Positions 9,872-19,217 of a stretch of DNA of 46,509 bases are shown here, piece after piece. The position numbers were made by a program, and so were the translations under genes. Numbering within the stretch: the stretch's first letter is position 1; each line of letters opens with the position of its first letter. A model generated the notes under the pieces. The model was not told where the DNA came from and made no database searches. It saw nothing but the letters and a program-made list of their open reading frames with translations. Source of the DNA: Novosphingobium sp. 32-60-15 (GTDB taxonomy: Bacteria > Pseudomonadota > Alphaproteobacteria > Sphingomonadales > Sphingomonadaceae); the NCBI RefSeq assembly GCF_002280675.1, contig NZ_NCEN01000025.1, positions 1-46,509 on the forward strand, in the 5' to 3' direction.

Positions 9872-11188
9872 ATGGCAACTCAACTTCCCCCGCGCGAAAT
9901 CCCCGATGCCCCCAAAGTCGGCATGGTCAGCCTCGGCTGTCCCAAGGCCCTCGTTGATTCGGAACGGATTCTTACCCGGCTGCGCGCCGATGGCTATGCG
10001 ATGAGTGCGGATTACGCGGGCGCCGATGTGGTGCTGGTCAACACTTGCGGTTTCCTTGATTCTGCCAAGGAAGAAAGCCTTGCCGCGATTGGTGAAGCCA
10101 TCGCCGAAAACGGTCGCGTCATTGTGACCGGCTGCATGGGCAACGAAGCGGACGCCATCCGCGCGCGCTTCCCGCAAGTGCTGGCGGTGACGGGCGCGCA
10201 CCAGTACGAAGCAGTCGTTGAGGCCGTGCACGAAGCCGCCCCGCCCAGCATGGGGCCATACATCGACCTGATTCCCCAGGCCGAACCCGGCGATGTGAAG
10301 CTGACCCCGCGCCATTACAGCTATCTCAAGATTTCCGAAGGCTGCAATCACGCCTGCGCGTTCTGCATCATTCCGTCACTGCGCGGCAAACTGGCCAGCC
10401 GCGATACGTCGGCCTATGGCGTCGATGTGCGGCATGAAGAGCGCATGTGGAAGGGCAATCCCGTCCGCACGCATATGACCGATCTGGCGCGCGAACTGGG
10501 CAAATTGCGCACGCCTGAAGGCGAAACACCTTGGGTCCGCTTGCACTACGTCTACCCCTACCCCCATGTAGATGCGGTGATTCCGTTGATGGCCGAAGGG
10601 CTTGTCACGCCCTATCTGGACATCCCGTTCCAGCACGCCAGCCCGAATGTGCTGCGCGCAATGAAGCGCCCCGCGAATGAGGCCAAAGTGCTTGACCGGA
10701 TCAAATCATGGCGCGCCATCTGCCCCGACATCGCAATCCGCTCCAGCTTCGTCGTCGGCTTCCCCGGTGAAACGCAGGCCGATTTTGAGTATCTGCTGGA
10801 ATGGCTGGAAGAAGCGCAATTGGACCGCGTCGGCGCCTTCCGGTTTGAACCTGTCGCCGGTGCCGCCGCCAACGATCTGCCCGATCAGGTGCCCGAAGCG
10901 ATCAAGGAAGAGCGTTATGCCCGCCTGATGGAAAAGACCGAGGCAATCAGCGCGGCCAAACTGGCGGCAAAAATCGGACGCACCATTCCGGTCATCATCG
11001 ATGAAGTGGGCGAACCTGATGAAGATGGCGACATCGGCGCAACCGCGCGGTCACAGGCCGATGCGCCCGAAATCGACGGTGCGGTTTACTTGCGCGATGT
11101 GCCGGCAAGCTTGAAAGCCGGTGACTTCGCGCAAGTGTTGATCGAAGATGCCGATGCGCATGACCTTTACGGCGTACTCGTAAACTAG
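9872..11188 (+). CDS. rimO: Ribosomal protein S12 methylthiotransferase RimO (internal deletion)
   Basis: RimO adds a methylthio group to an Asp of ribosomal protein S12 using two iron-sulfur clusters and SAM. All three domains are visible: the N-terminal UPF0004 domain ([18 protein letters not shown], Cys in NTCGF and TGCMG), the radical-SAM domain with CNHACAFC (Cys158, 162, 165) and a C-terminal TRAM domain. Compared with the E. coli protein as I remember it, about 25 residues are missing cleanly between LASR177 and D178TSAYGVD (junction at 10402/10403). The missing piece is the helix and strand before the invariant DTSAYG. The frame is kept. This should damage the barrel, so activity is doubtful. 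Start: the ATG at 9872 matches the family; the frame is open to a GTG at 9833. The 3' end overlaps the convergent HD-GYP gene by 4 bp. Confidence 0.9.
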   Translation: MATQLPPREIPDAPKVGMVSLGCPKALVDSERILTRLRADGYAMSADYAGADVVLVNTCGFLDSAKEESLAAIGEAIAENGRVIVTGCMGNEADAIRARFPQVLAVTGAHQYEAVVEAVHEAAPPSMGPYIDLIPQAEPGDVKLTPRHYSYLKISEGCNHACAFCIIPSLRGKLASRDTSAYGVDVRHEERMWKGNPVRTHMTDLARELGKLRTPEGETPWVRLHYVYPYPHVDAVIPLMAEGLVTPYLDIPFQHASPNVLRAMKRPANEAKVLDRIKSWRAICPDIAIRSSFVVGFPGETQADFEYLLEWLEEAQLDRVGAFRFEPVAGAAANDLPDQVPEAIKEERYARLMEKTEAISAAKLAAKIGRTIPVIIDEVGEPDEDGDIGATARSQADAPEIDGAVYLRDVPASLKAGDFAQVLIEDADAHDLYGVLVN

Positions 11189-12438
11189 GCCATTTCGCGG
11201 CAGGATGCGGCCAACAGGGATTCGCGCAACTTGTCCAACTCGGACGGGTCAAAACCGCTCATGTCCGCAACGCCTTCAATGGCATCTTCGCCAAAGCATT
11301 GCGCCAGCATGATCGTCTTGCCCTTCAAACGCTTGCCCAGTTCGATTGACCAGAATGTGCGCACGGTGGGCGATGATGGATCGGATGGATCTTCATCAAC
11401 CACCATTGCCAAGCGGTTTGACCGCATCCGCACGAATGCGCCGACCGGATAGACGCCGATGGTTTCAACCAGCTTTTCAAGCAGCGCCGCATCAAACTTT
11501 TCAGGCTGGGCGCGCAAGATGCGGATGGCCTCTGCCGGATCGAGCCCTGCACCGGCCGCTGACGCCGATGCCAGCGTGTCATACGCATCGCAAATCGCGG
11601 CCATCCGGCTCAGCCTGGCAATAGCCTGACCTGACAAGCCCTGGGGATAGCCGCTGCCATCCAGTCGTTCATGGTGCTGCAATACGGCATTCACCACAGG
11701 TTCGGGAATGTCTCCGGCTGCCTTGAGGAACGAACAGCCCAGCAAAACGTGCTGGTCTTTCAGCTCTGCTGGCAATTGGGCATAGTCAGAGCCGACTGCC
11801 GAAAGATCGACCGGCAATTGCCCCACGCCAATATCCATCAATAGCCCGGTCATGCCGGCATCGCGGATATCAAGCGGATCAAACTTCATATGACGCGCCA
11901 TCGCGATCATCAGCGCGCTGACGGCAAGCGAATGGCGGTAGATAAATTCGCTGCCGTTCTGGCAGCGCAGCAGGCCATTGAACGCATAAAGGTTGCGCTG
12001 CACCGACGCGTAAATCGCATCGATTACCGGTTCAACATCCTTTGCATTCACAGTCTTGCCAAGCCGTGCCTCAAGGAACGTCTTGTTCACCACCCGCAGC
12101 GCATCGCCCATGGTGCGTTTTGCCCGGCCAAATTCGCGCGCCATCGGCATCACGGTTGGCGGCCGGACAAATGTCGGGCGGGCGATGGGCGCGGGCTGCA
12201 CCGCAACCGGCGCACTTGCTGCTCTGGCCAAAGTGCGTTGCTGCCGTTCCACCACGTCATTGCCGCGCGATATATCGATGATCACCCCGTCCACGTCGCT
12301 TTCGCGCAGCGACGCCAGCATATCTGGATCATCGAGAAGGAACTTGCTCTTCCAAAAGGGATGACTGAACCAGCTGCCCTCCAGTTTATGGATGAACATG
12401 CCGAGTTCGACGTCGCTGGTTGATACGCGCTTGAGCAT
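11185..12438 (-). CDS. HD-GYP domain protein with DUF3391, altered HD motif
   Basis: A 417-aa cytoplasmic protein of the family that degrades or senses cyclic di-GMP. The N-terminal about 100 residues ([20 protein letters not shown]) are a DUF3391 domain. The HD-GYP domain spans about 140-320, with RHSLAVSA, the metal-site stretch LLMDIG (Met201-Asp202), HHE (255-257) and DGSGYP (260-265). In active enzymes the doublet is His-Asp (LLHDIG); here the histidine is a methionine, so the metal centre may be incomplete. The GYP part is intact. A role as a c-di-GMP effector rather than a phosphodiesterase is an inference. It converges on rimO with a 4-bp overlap. Confidence 0.85.
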   Translation of the reverse strand: MLKRVSTSDVELGMFIHKLEGSWFSHPFWKSKFLLDDPDMLASLRESDVDGVIIDISRGNDVVERQQRTLARAASAPVAVQPAPIARPTFVRPPTVMPMAREFGRAKRTMGDALRVVNKTFLEARLGKTVNAKDVEPVIDAIYASVQRNLYAFNGLLRCQNGSEFIYRHSLAVSALMIAMARHMKFDPLDIRDAGMTGLLMDIGVGQLPVDLSAVGSDYAQLPAELKDQHVLLGCSFLKAAGDIPEPVVNAVLQHHERLDGSGYPQGLSGQAIARLSRMAAICDAYDTLASASAAGAGLDPAEAIRILRAQPEKFDAALLEKLVETIGVYPVGAFVRMRSNRLAMVVDEDPSDPSSPTVRTFWSIELGKRLKGKTIMLAQCFGEDAIEGVADMSGFDPSELDKLRESLLAASCREMA

Positions 12439-12595
12439 GGCCTGCCTGTAAAAATTGTACGGCCTTACTCTTTAGTTAGCGCTGGTATCACTTGTTAAGC
12501 AAAGCCCATCCGTACAATTGCTTAGAACGCAGCCAAAGACCTGCCATTAAGAATAGGATCGAACATTCCGGCAGCAGCTCCAGAACGCACACCAG

Positions 12596-13624
12596 CTAGG
12601 CATGAACAGGCTTCAGCCTCCAATGGCTGACGCCCCATTCCTTGCCGCCGCTGTTGCCAAACAAGCCCGCCGTGGCGAGGTAGAACAAGCGCCACCGCCG
12701 CATCCACAGCGCCGTATCTGTGCCGTAGACAGCACGCAAAACCGGTTCAATTTCGGCCACATTGGCATCAAACAACGCCAGCCAGTCCAGCGCGGTCCGT
12801 TCATAATGCGTGCCCTCCCACCGCCATTCCTCTTCCACTTCGAAAAGGTCGGCAAATTCGCGGATCAAGGCTTGGCTGGGCATGATCCCGCCGGTAAAAA
12901 AGTACTGCGCGATCCAGCTGGATTTGTCCGCCGTATCAAAGCGGTAGGGATAGCGGGCATGGCTGAACACATGCAAAAACATGTGGCCATCAGGCCTTAT
13001 CCAGCCACGCATCCGGCCCAGCAATTCGCGCCAATTGGCCATATGCTCAAACATTTCGACCGATACGACGCGATCAAACCGGCCTTGGGGTTGAAATTCG
13101 TTCATATCTGCGGTGATCACTGTCAGGTTATGCAAACCGCGCGCTGCTGCCTTGGCGCGGATATGGTCGCCTTGCGGGCGTGAATTGGACACTGCGGTAA
13201 TCCGCGCGTCGGGATAACGTGCCGCCATGAACAGGCTCAGCGAACCCCAGCCGCAACCCAGTTCCAGAATGTCCTGCCCATCGGCCAGCGCGGCATGCTC
13301 TACCGTCGCCTCAAGCGCCGACAGTTCTGCCTGTTCCAGCGTTTCGGTGCCGGTGGGATAAAGACAGCACGAATACTTGGCGTTCGGCCCAAGGCTTAAT
13401 TCAAAGAATCGCGGCGGCAATTCATAGTGCTGTTCGTTGGCTGCATCGGTATGTTCAGCCACGGCACGGCGCGCCATCCATGCGGCAAAACCTGCATCTG
13501 ATGGCTGTTCACGCCGCAGCGCAGCCAAGCGCTGGTTGCACATAAACGTCACGCCTGCCCGCGTAAGGGCATCGGGCAGCGGCAAACGCTCAACCAGCGC
13601 TGTGGCAAGACTTAGAAAGCTCAT
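12596..13624 (-). CDS. Cyclopropane-fatty-acyl-phospholipid synthase family methyltransferase
   Basis: A 342-aa SAM-dependent methyltransferase acting on unsaturated fatty-acid chains of membrane lipids or a similar substrate. The SAM-binding motif is LELGCGWG (120-127). The family segments EQHYELPPRFF, KYSCCLYP and VSVEMFEHM are also present. It is somewhat shorter than E. coli Cfa (about 380 aa), as in the alphaproteobacterial subgroup. It is divergent from an FAD oxidoreductase and a DUF1365 gene. From memory, the same trio occurs in Rhodobacter sphaeroides within the singlet-oxygen/RpoE-ChrR regulon and near furan-fatty-acid genes. A methylated or cyclised fatty acid is therefore a likely product, but the exact reaction is unknown. 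Confidence 0.85.
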   Translation of the reverse strand: MSFLSLATALVERLPLPDALTRAGVTFMCNQRLAALRREQPSDAGFAAWMARRAVAEHTDAANEQHYELPPRFFELSLGPNAKYSCCLYPTGTETLEQAELSALEATVEHAALADGQDILELGCGWGSLSLFMAARYPDARITAVSNSRPQGDHIRAKAAARGLHNLTVITADMNEFQPQGRFDRVVSVEMFEHMANWRELLGRMRGWIRPDGHMFLHVFSHARYPYRFDTADKSSWIAQYFFTGGIMPSQALIREFADLFEVEEEWRWEGTHYERTALDWLALFDANVAEIEPVLRAVYGTDTALWMRRWRLFYLATAGLFGNSGGKEWGVSHWRLKPVHA

Positions 13625-13744
13625 AAATCTGATCTAGCGATAAGCCCGTGACATGTGTCAAGCTGCTCTCTCGGGAGCGGTCTACAAAGTCTATCCGAAC
13701 GGTAGGAACGCACAGGCCATGTTGGCCGGGCGGAAGGGGATCGT

Positions 13745-15067
13745 GTGTTGATGAGCGGCGAGCGCGCGCTTGATATTGCCGTGGTGGGAAGCGGAATTTC
13801 CGGTCTTTCTGCCGCGTGGTTGCTGGCAAAGGGCCACCGCATCACGCTGTTTGAAGCCGCAGACCGGCTTGGCGGGCACAGCAACACGGTTGAGGCGCAA
13901 GGCGTTCCGGTCGATACCGGATTCATCGTATTCAACGAACGCACGTACCCCAACCTCACCGCATTACTTCGCCATCTGGACGTGCCGACGCGCGAAACGA
14001 TCATGAGTTTTGCAGTTTCGCTGGATCATGGGAAACTTGAATATTCCGGCGATCTGCGCGGTCTGTTCGCGCAAAAGCGCAACCTTGTATCCCCGCGCTT
14101 CTGGTCCATGCTGCGCGATCTGGTCCGGTTCTATAAATCCGCCCCGCGCGATCTGCCGGGACTTGGCCAACAAGGCCTCGGCGCATACCTTGATGGCCTT
14201 GGCTGCGGGCCAGCGTTTCGCGATGATCACCTTTATCCGATGGCTGCTGCAATCTGGTCCACGCCGGTTGCCGATATTCCGCATCACCCCGCCGCGGCCT
14301 TCATCCGCTTCTTCGAAAACCACGGACTCCTCCAGTTCCGCGAACGTCCGGTGTGGAGCACTGTTTCTGGCGGCAGCCGAGAATACGTAAAGCGCATCAG
14401 CGCGCCTTTTGCCGATGGTATCCGCTTGTCCTCGCCCGTGCGCAAAGTCCGGCGCTTGCCCGATGGTGTCGAGCTTGACGCAGGGCGCGGGTGGGAACGG
14501 TTTGATCATGTGGTCATCGCCGCCCATGCCGATCAGGCCCTGGCAATGCTCACCGATGCCGATGCGGAGGAACGCGAATTGCTGGGCGCATTCCCTTATC
14601 GCCGCAACGAGGCCGTGCTCCATTCCGACCCTGCATTGATGCCACGCCGCCGCAAGGTGTGGTCGGCATGGAATTATGCAGCGGAACGCGCGGCCTCGCA
14701 GCATCAGCTTTCGGTAACGTACTGGATGAACCGGCTACAGCACTTACCGCCGCAGAAGGACCTGTTCGTCACGCTGAACCCGTTGGTCGCCCCCGATCCC
14801 GCGCTGGTCCATCGCCGCGAATTTTATGATCACCCCGTCTTCGATGCCGCAGCAGGCCTTGCCCAGCCGCGCTTGTGGTCCTTGCAAGGGCGGCGGCGGA
14901 CGTGGTTTTGCGGCGCTTGGTTTGGCGCAGGCTTCCACGAAGATGGCTTGCAGGCAGGCCTTGCCGTGGCCGAGCAGTTGGGCGGGCTGCGCCGTCCGTG
15001 GCAAGTCGCGGAGGAATCCGGCCGCATCCATGTAACCCATCACGCGCGCACTCTGGAAATGGCGTGA
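13745..15067 (+). CDS. FAD-dependent amine-oxidase-like oxidoreductase
   Basis: A 440-aa flavoprotein of the NAD(P)-binding/amine-oxidase type (COG2907). The dinucleotide-binding motif VVGSGISGLSAAWLL lies near the N-terminus, followed by the second FAD motif ADRLGGHSNTV, and a C-terminal FAD-contact region ends GAWFGAGFHEDGLQAGL. A GTG start at 13745 has AAGGGG 5 nt upstream; an ATG at 13751 is also possible. It overlaps the DUF1365 gene by 4 nt (GTGA), so the two are translationally coupled. With the divergent Cfa-type methyltransferase it probably forms a lipid-modification or photo-oxidative stress module; the substrate is unproven. Confidence 0.88.
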   Translation: MLMSGERALDIAVVGSGISGLSAAWLLAKGHRITLFEAADRLGGHSNTVEAQGVPVDTGFIVFNERTYPNLTALLRHLDVPTRETIMSFAVSLDHGKLEYSGDLRGLFAQKRNLVSPRFWSMLRDLVRFYKSAPRDLPGLGQQGLGAYLDGLGCGPAFRDDHLYPMAAAIWSTPVADIPHHPAAAFIRFFENHGLLQFRERPVWSTVSGGSREYVKRISAPFADGIRLSSPVRKVRRLPDGVELDAGRGWERFDHVVIAAHADQALAMLTDADAEERELLGAFPYRRNEAVLHSDPALMPRRRKVWSAWNYAAERAASQHQLSVTYWMNRLQHLPPQKDLFVTLNPLVAPDPALVHRREFYDHPVFDAAAGLAQPRLWSLQGRRRTWFCGAWFGAGFHEDGLQAGLAVAEQLGGLRRPWQVAEESGRIHVTHHARTLEMA

Positions 15068-15831
15068 ACGGGGCGGGCGCGCTCTATCGGGGCCATGTGC
15101 TCCACCGGCGCTTGCGCCCGCGCGCCCACACCTTGCGTTATCGCGTGCTGCATGTGCTGGTCGACATTGACCGGCTTGATCAGTTGGCAAAGTCTTTGCG
15201 CTTGTTCGCGCACAACCGCTTCAGCCTTTTCGCCTTCCATGATCGTGATTACGGCGCGGGCGACAGCACCCCATTGCGCGCTCATGTTGAAAGCTTGTTA
15301 GAAGGTGCAGGCATTGTGCCCGATGGCGGGACGATCCACCTGCTGACGATGCCGCGCGTACTCGGCTATGCGTTCAACCCGCTCAGCACATGGTTTTGCC
15401 ACAGCCGCGACGGCGCCTTGCGCGCCATCATCTATGAAGTGTCAAACACGTTCGGAGAACGGCACAACTATGTCATGGCGGTAGGGCCTGATGCACAAGA
15501 GGTCCGCCATACCAGCGCCAAACGCTTCCACGTTTCACCGTTCCTGCCGATGGACATGAACTACGCCTTCCGCGTCGTGCCACCGGGAAAGCGTTTGGCG
15601 ATTGGCATCATGGTGTCCGATGGCCATGGCCCGGTCCTGTCTGCCATTCACACTGCCCGCCGCGAAGACCTGACCGATGCCACGCTGCTGCGCGCCGCCC
15701 TCGCCTTCCCGCTGGTCACGCTCAAGGTAACCGCAGGCATTCACTGGGAAGCGCTGAAATTATGGCTCAAACGCGTGCCGTTGTTCCGCAAACCACCCCC
15801 GCCCGCAGCGCATTTCACCAGCGGAGCATAG
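15064..15831 (+). CDS. DUF1365 family protein
   Basis: A 255-aa protein that matches DUF1365 along its length. It begins VNGAGALYRGHVLHRRLRPR and contains the family stretches FAHNRFSLFAFHDRDYG and YAFNPLSTWFC. I chose the GTG at 15064 because it overlaps the stop of the FAD gene and gives the family N-terminus; the longer open frame upstream is inside the FAD gene. DUF1365 members have no assigned reaction but are almost always found with this FAD oxidoreductase and a Cfa-type enzyme, so a joint role is inferred from context. Confidence 0.87.
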   Translation: MNGAGALYRGHVLHRRLRPRAHTLRYRVLHVLVDIDRLDQLAKSLRLFAHNRFSLFAFHDRDYGAGDSTPLRAHVESLLEGAGIVPDGGTIHLLTMPRVLGYAFNPLSTWFCHSRDGALRAIIYEVSNTFGERHNYVMAVGPDAQEVRHTSAKRFHVSPFLPMDMNYAFRVVPPGKRLAIGIMVSDGHGPVLSAIHTARREDLTDATLLRAALAFPLVTLKVTAGIHWEALKLWLKRVPLFRKPPPPAAHFTSGA

Positions 15832-15834
15832 CTT

Positions 15835-16812
15835 TTACAGCCAACCGATACTGCGGAACCGCAACCACAACCCACCACAAATCGTCGTGATCACGCCCAA
15901 CACTGCAAAGTAGCCGTAACGCCAGCGCAGTTCAGGCAAGTACTCAAAGTTCATACCATAAATCCCGGCAATCGCTGTGGGCACGGCAAGGATTGCCGCC
16001 CAGGCAGCCAAAGCTCGCGTCATCTCGCCCTGCCGGTGCTGCTCCAGCAGGCTTGCGGTTTCCACGATCGCGGCCAGCGTCTCTTTCAAACTGCGCATCC
16101 GCGCCATCGCCCGCCGGACGTGGTCCAGCACATCACGGAACCAGATGCGCGCCCCCGGATCAATGCAGGGCAGGTCCGCTATCACCAACCGCTCCACCAT
16201 TTCCTCCATCGGCCCGATCACCCGTTCAAACCGGCGCAACTGGCGGCGCAGGCGGAAAATGCGGCGGATCACCGATTGTTCGGGAAACACGTCAATCGCG
16301 GCCTCTTCCATCTGTTGCGCCACGTTATCGAGGGAATCGAGCAACGGCAGATATCCATCGACGATGAAATCCAGCACCGCATGCAGCACATAATCCGGCC
16401 CTTCAGCCAGACGGTCAGCCTTTGTCTCCAAGGCTTGCCGCAAGCTGGTGTGCGCCCGCAGGCTGCCGAACCGGACGCTGATCAAGTACCCCGGCCCGAC
16501 AAAGAAGGCAGTTTGCCCGTAAGCAATATCTTCGCCAAGCTTCAGGTCGGCGGTCCGCGCTACAATAAACAGCGTCTTTCCATAGACTTCGACTTTGGGC
16601 AATTGGCGCGGGTTCAACGCATCTTCCACGGCCAGCGGGTGCAAGCCATATTGCTGGCGCACCAGTTCCATCTCGGCCACGGACGGTTCGTACAGCCCGA
16701 CCCAGTCATATGTGTCCAGCGGCAATTCCGGCACCGGCTTGCCATCAATGACAAGCGACGCTTGTTGGGCGGTTCCCTGGGTGTAACGGCGTGCTGCGAT
16801 AAGGCTCATCAT
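15835..16812 (-). CDS. corA: CorA family magnesium/cobalt transporter
   Basis: A 325-aa inner-membrane divalent cation channel. A large N-terminal cytoplasmic funnel with a long helical stalk is followed by two C-terminal membrane helices. The signature YGMNF (GMN motif at the pore mouth) ends TM1, followed by the short loop EYLPELRW and TM2. The length is normal. Two adjacent ATGs (16812 and 16809) are possible starts. It is convergent with the DUF1365 gene, 3 nt apart, and divergent from the flavin monooxygenase. Confidence 0.93.
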   Translation of the reverse strand: MMSLIAARRYTQGTAQQASLVIDGKPVPELPLDTYDWVGLYEPSVAEMELVRQQYGLHPLAVEDALNPRQLPKVEVYGKTLFIVARTADLKLGEDIAYGQTAFFVGPGYLISVRFGSLRAHTSLRQALETKADRLAEGPDYVLHAVLDFIVDGYLPLLDSLDNVAQQMEEAAIDVFPEQSVIRRIFRLRRQLRRFERVIGPMEEMVERLVIADLPCIDPGARIWFRDVLDHVRRAMARMRSLKETLAAIVETASLLEQHRQGEMTRALAAWAAILAVPTAIAGIYGMNFEYLPELRWRYGYFAVLGVITTICGGLWLRFRSIGWL

Positions 16813-16894
16813 GCTCTAGTGGCAAAGACCAAACAGACTCGCAATCACGCAAAGACATGCTAACATCACTGTAAATAAAAACGGGAGAGAAGAT

Positions 16895-18412
16895 TTGGGC
16901 GTCCAGCAGCCGGTCACCGCCACGCCAGACGTTGACGTTCTCATCGTTGGTGCCGGGATTTCCGGGATCGGCATGGCCGCGCATATGAAAATGCTCTGCC
17001 CCGATCACAGCTTTGCCATTGTCGAACGCCGGGCGCAAATTGGCGGCACGTGGGACTTGTTCCGCTACCCCGGCGTGCGTTCCGATTCCGACATGCACAC
17101 GCTGGGCTTTGAATTTGAGCCATGGCGGCACGAAAAATCCATCGCCGACGGCCCTGCCATTCTCGATTACCTGAACCGCATTGTCGATGAACGCGATATC
17201 CGCCGCCACATCCGCTTTGACAGCAAGGTCATCAGCGCCGATTTCGACAGCGCATCAGCCATGTGGATCGCATCGCTTGAAAGCGCCGATGGCCAACGCT
17301 CGCGCGTCACTGCGCGCTGGCTCTACCTCGGATCGGGCTATTACGATTACGACAAGCCGTTCGAAGCCGAATTTGCCGGGCGCGAAGACTTCAAGGGCGA
17401 GGTCATCCACCCCCAGTTCTGGCCCGAAAACTTCGATTACACCGGAAAGCGCGTTGTCGTCATCGGATCGGGCGCAACGGCGGTGACTATTGTCCCATCA
17501 ATGGCAGACAAGGCCGCGCATGTGACGATGCTGCAACGCACGCCCACATGGTACGGCATCCGCCCCGCCAAAGACGCCATCGCCAACTTCCTGCGCAAGA
17601 TCCTGCCCGAAGAGCTGGCCTACAAAATCACGCGCTTCAAGAACGTGCGCATCCAGAACATGGTGTTCAAACGCGCGCGAACCAAACCGCAGCAGGTCAA
17701 AGATTTCCTGACCAAACGCATCAAGCAAGCGCTGGGTGACAAGTACGATGCCAAGACTTTCACCCCACCCTACGATCCGTGGGACCAGCGCTTGTGCCTC
17801 GTGCCCGATGGCGATCTGTTCACCGCCATCAACGCTGGCAAGGCCAGCATCGTCACGGACCATATCGATCGGTTCGACGCCACCGGCATAAAGCTGAGAT
17901 CGGGCAAGCACCTTGATGCCGATGTGATCATCACCGCGACCGGCCTCAAAATGGTAATGGCGGGCAAGATCGCACTCAGCGCCGATGGCAGCCCGCTCGA
18001 TTTCGCGGATCATTATTACTACAAGGGCGCGATGTTCTCGAACGTGCCCAATCTGGCGGCAGTGTTCGGCTATCTCAACGCTTCGTGGACCTTGCGCGCC
18101 GATATCAACGCGCGGTTTATCTGCGACATTCTGAACAAGATGAAGGCCGATGGCACGCAGATCGCCGTGCCCAAACTCGCGCCCAACCATCACCTTGATG
18201 AAGATAATATCTACGACTTTTCATCGGGTTATATCGAACGCGCGCGCCACCTCCTGCCCAAGAGCGCCACCGATATGCGCTGGCGGCTCAATCAGGACTA
18301 CATCCGTGACAAGGCATGGATGCAAAGCGACCCGCTGGACGACGGCGTGCTGCAATTCGGCCAGCCGCGCACAGCCGCTCGCCCGAAGGAGCAGTTCGAA
18401 ACTGCGCAATAG
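16895..18412 (+). CDS. Flavin-containing (Baeyer-Villiger-type) monooxygenase
   Basis: A 505-aa cytoplasmic monooxygenase that inserts one oxygen from O2 using FAD and NADPH. The FAD Rossmann motif is VGAGISGIG, the NADPH motif is VIGSGATAV, and between them lies FKGEVIHPQFWP, which fits the class B monooxygenase fingerprint FxGxxxHxxxWP. The GGTWDLFRYPGVRSDSDM segment is typical of this group. The TTG start at 16895 is supported by GGGAGAG 6-7 nt upstream. The substrate (ketone, steroid or amine) cannot be told. The next gene follows after 39 nt. Confidence 0.9.
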   Translation: MGVQQPVTATPDVDVLIVGAGISGIGMAAHMKMLCPDHSFAIVERRAQIGGTWDLFRYPGVRSDSDMHTLGFEFEPWRHEKSIADGPAILDYLNRIVDERDIRRHIRFDSKVISADFDSASAMWIASLESADGQRSRVTARWLYLGSGYYDYDKPFEAEFAGREDFKGEVIHPQFWPENFDYTGKRVVVIGSGATAVTIVPSMADKAAHVTMLQRTPTWYGIRPAKDAIANFLRKILPEELAYKITRFKNVRIQNMVFKRARTKPQQVKDFLTKRIKQALGDKYDAKTFTPPYDPWDQRLCLVPDGDLFTAINAGKASIVTDHIDRFDATGIKLRSGKHLDADVIITATGLKMVMAGKIALSADGSPLDFADHYYYKGAMFSNVPNLAAVFGYLNASWTLRADINARFICDILNKMKADGTQIAVPKLAPNHHLDEDNIYDFSSGYIERARHLLPKSATDMRWRLNQDYIRDKAWMQSDPLDDGVLQFGQPRTAARPKEQFETAQ

Positions 18413-18451
18413 CGCTTTTGCCAAGGCATGCCTTGCTCTAAGCTATGCCCC

Positions 18452-19213
18452 ATGACCGATAACACCCGCATCTGGACCGCCGCTTTGATCGTGGTTGGTG
18501 ACGAAATCCTGTCCGGCCGCACGCAGGACAAAAACATCGCCCAAGTCGCCTCGTGGCTTGGCATACAGGGTATCCGCCTGCGCGAAGTGCGCGTGGTGCC
18601 CGATGTGATGGACGCTATTGTCGAGGCGGTAAACACGCTGCGCGCCCGCAATGATTACCTGTTCACCACCGGCGGCATCGGCCCCACGCATGATGACATC
18701 ACGGTTGATGCGGTGGCACAAGCGCTCGGCGTAGACGTTGTCATCCACCCCAAGGCGCGGGCAATCCTTGAAAGCTATTACGAAACACGCGGCGGGTTGA
18801 ACGATGCCCGCTTGCGCATGGCGCGAGTGCCGGAAGGCGCGGACTTGATCGAAAACCGGGTATCGGGCGCTCCCGGCATCAAGGCCGGCAACGTCTATCT
18901 GATGGCAGGCGTGCCCGGCATTACCGCGCAAATGCTCGATGGCTTGACCGGCCAATTGGAAGGCGGTTTGCCCCTGCTTTCCACCACGGTCGGCTGCTGG
19001 GTGGCCGAAAGCGAGATTGCCGATCTGCTGCGTGAAACCGAAAAGGCCTTCGATGAATGCCAGATCGGCAGCTACCCCTTCTTCCGCGAAGGCCGGACCG
19101 GCGCAAATTTCGTCATCCGCTCGGTCAGCGATGAATACCTGAAAGCTTGCGCTCACGCACTGGAAGAAGGCCTCACCGCAATTGGCCGCTTGCCCGTGAC
19201 CGGCGGGATCTGA
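18452..19213 (+). CDS. CinA-like molybdopterin-binding domain protein
   Basis: A 253-aa protein matching the N-terminal (MoCF/MoaB-like) domain of CinA: ALIVVGDEILSGRTQDKN and FTTGGIGPTHDDITVDAV are the conserved substrate-binding loops. It lacks the C-terminal nicotinamide-nucleotide amidase domain of full CinA. This is common for alphaproteobacterial stand-alone versions. Family members act on nucleotide or pterin substrates (for example ADP-ribose pyrophosphatase in some CinA proteins); the reaction here is not certain. I chose the ATG at 18452 (MTDNTRIW) because the upstream extension is unlike the family. A cyclophilin gene starts 4 nt downstream. Confidence 0.87.
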   Translation: MTDNTRIWTAALIVVGDEILSGRTQDKNIAQVASWLGIQGIRLREVRVVPDVMDAIVEAVNTLRARNDYLFTTGGIGPTHDDITVDAVAQALGVDVVIHPKARAILESYYETRGGLNDARLRMARVPEGADLIENRVSGAPGIKAGNVYLMAGVPGITAQMLDGLTGQLEGGLPLLSTTVGCWVAESEIADLLRETEKAFDECQIGSYPFFREGRTGANFVIRSVSDEYLKACAHALEEGLTAIGRLPVTGGI

Positions 19214-19217
19214 TCCT

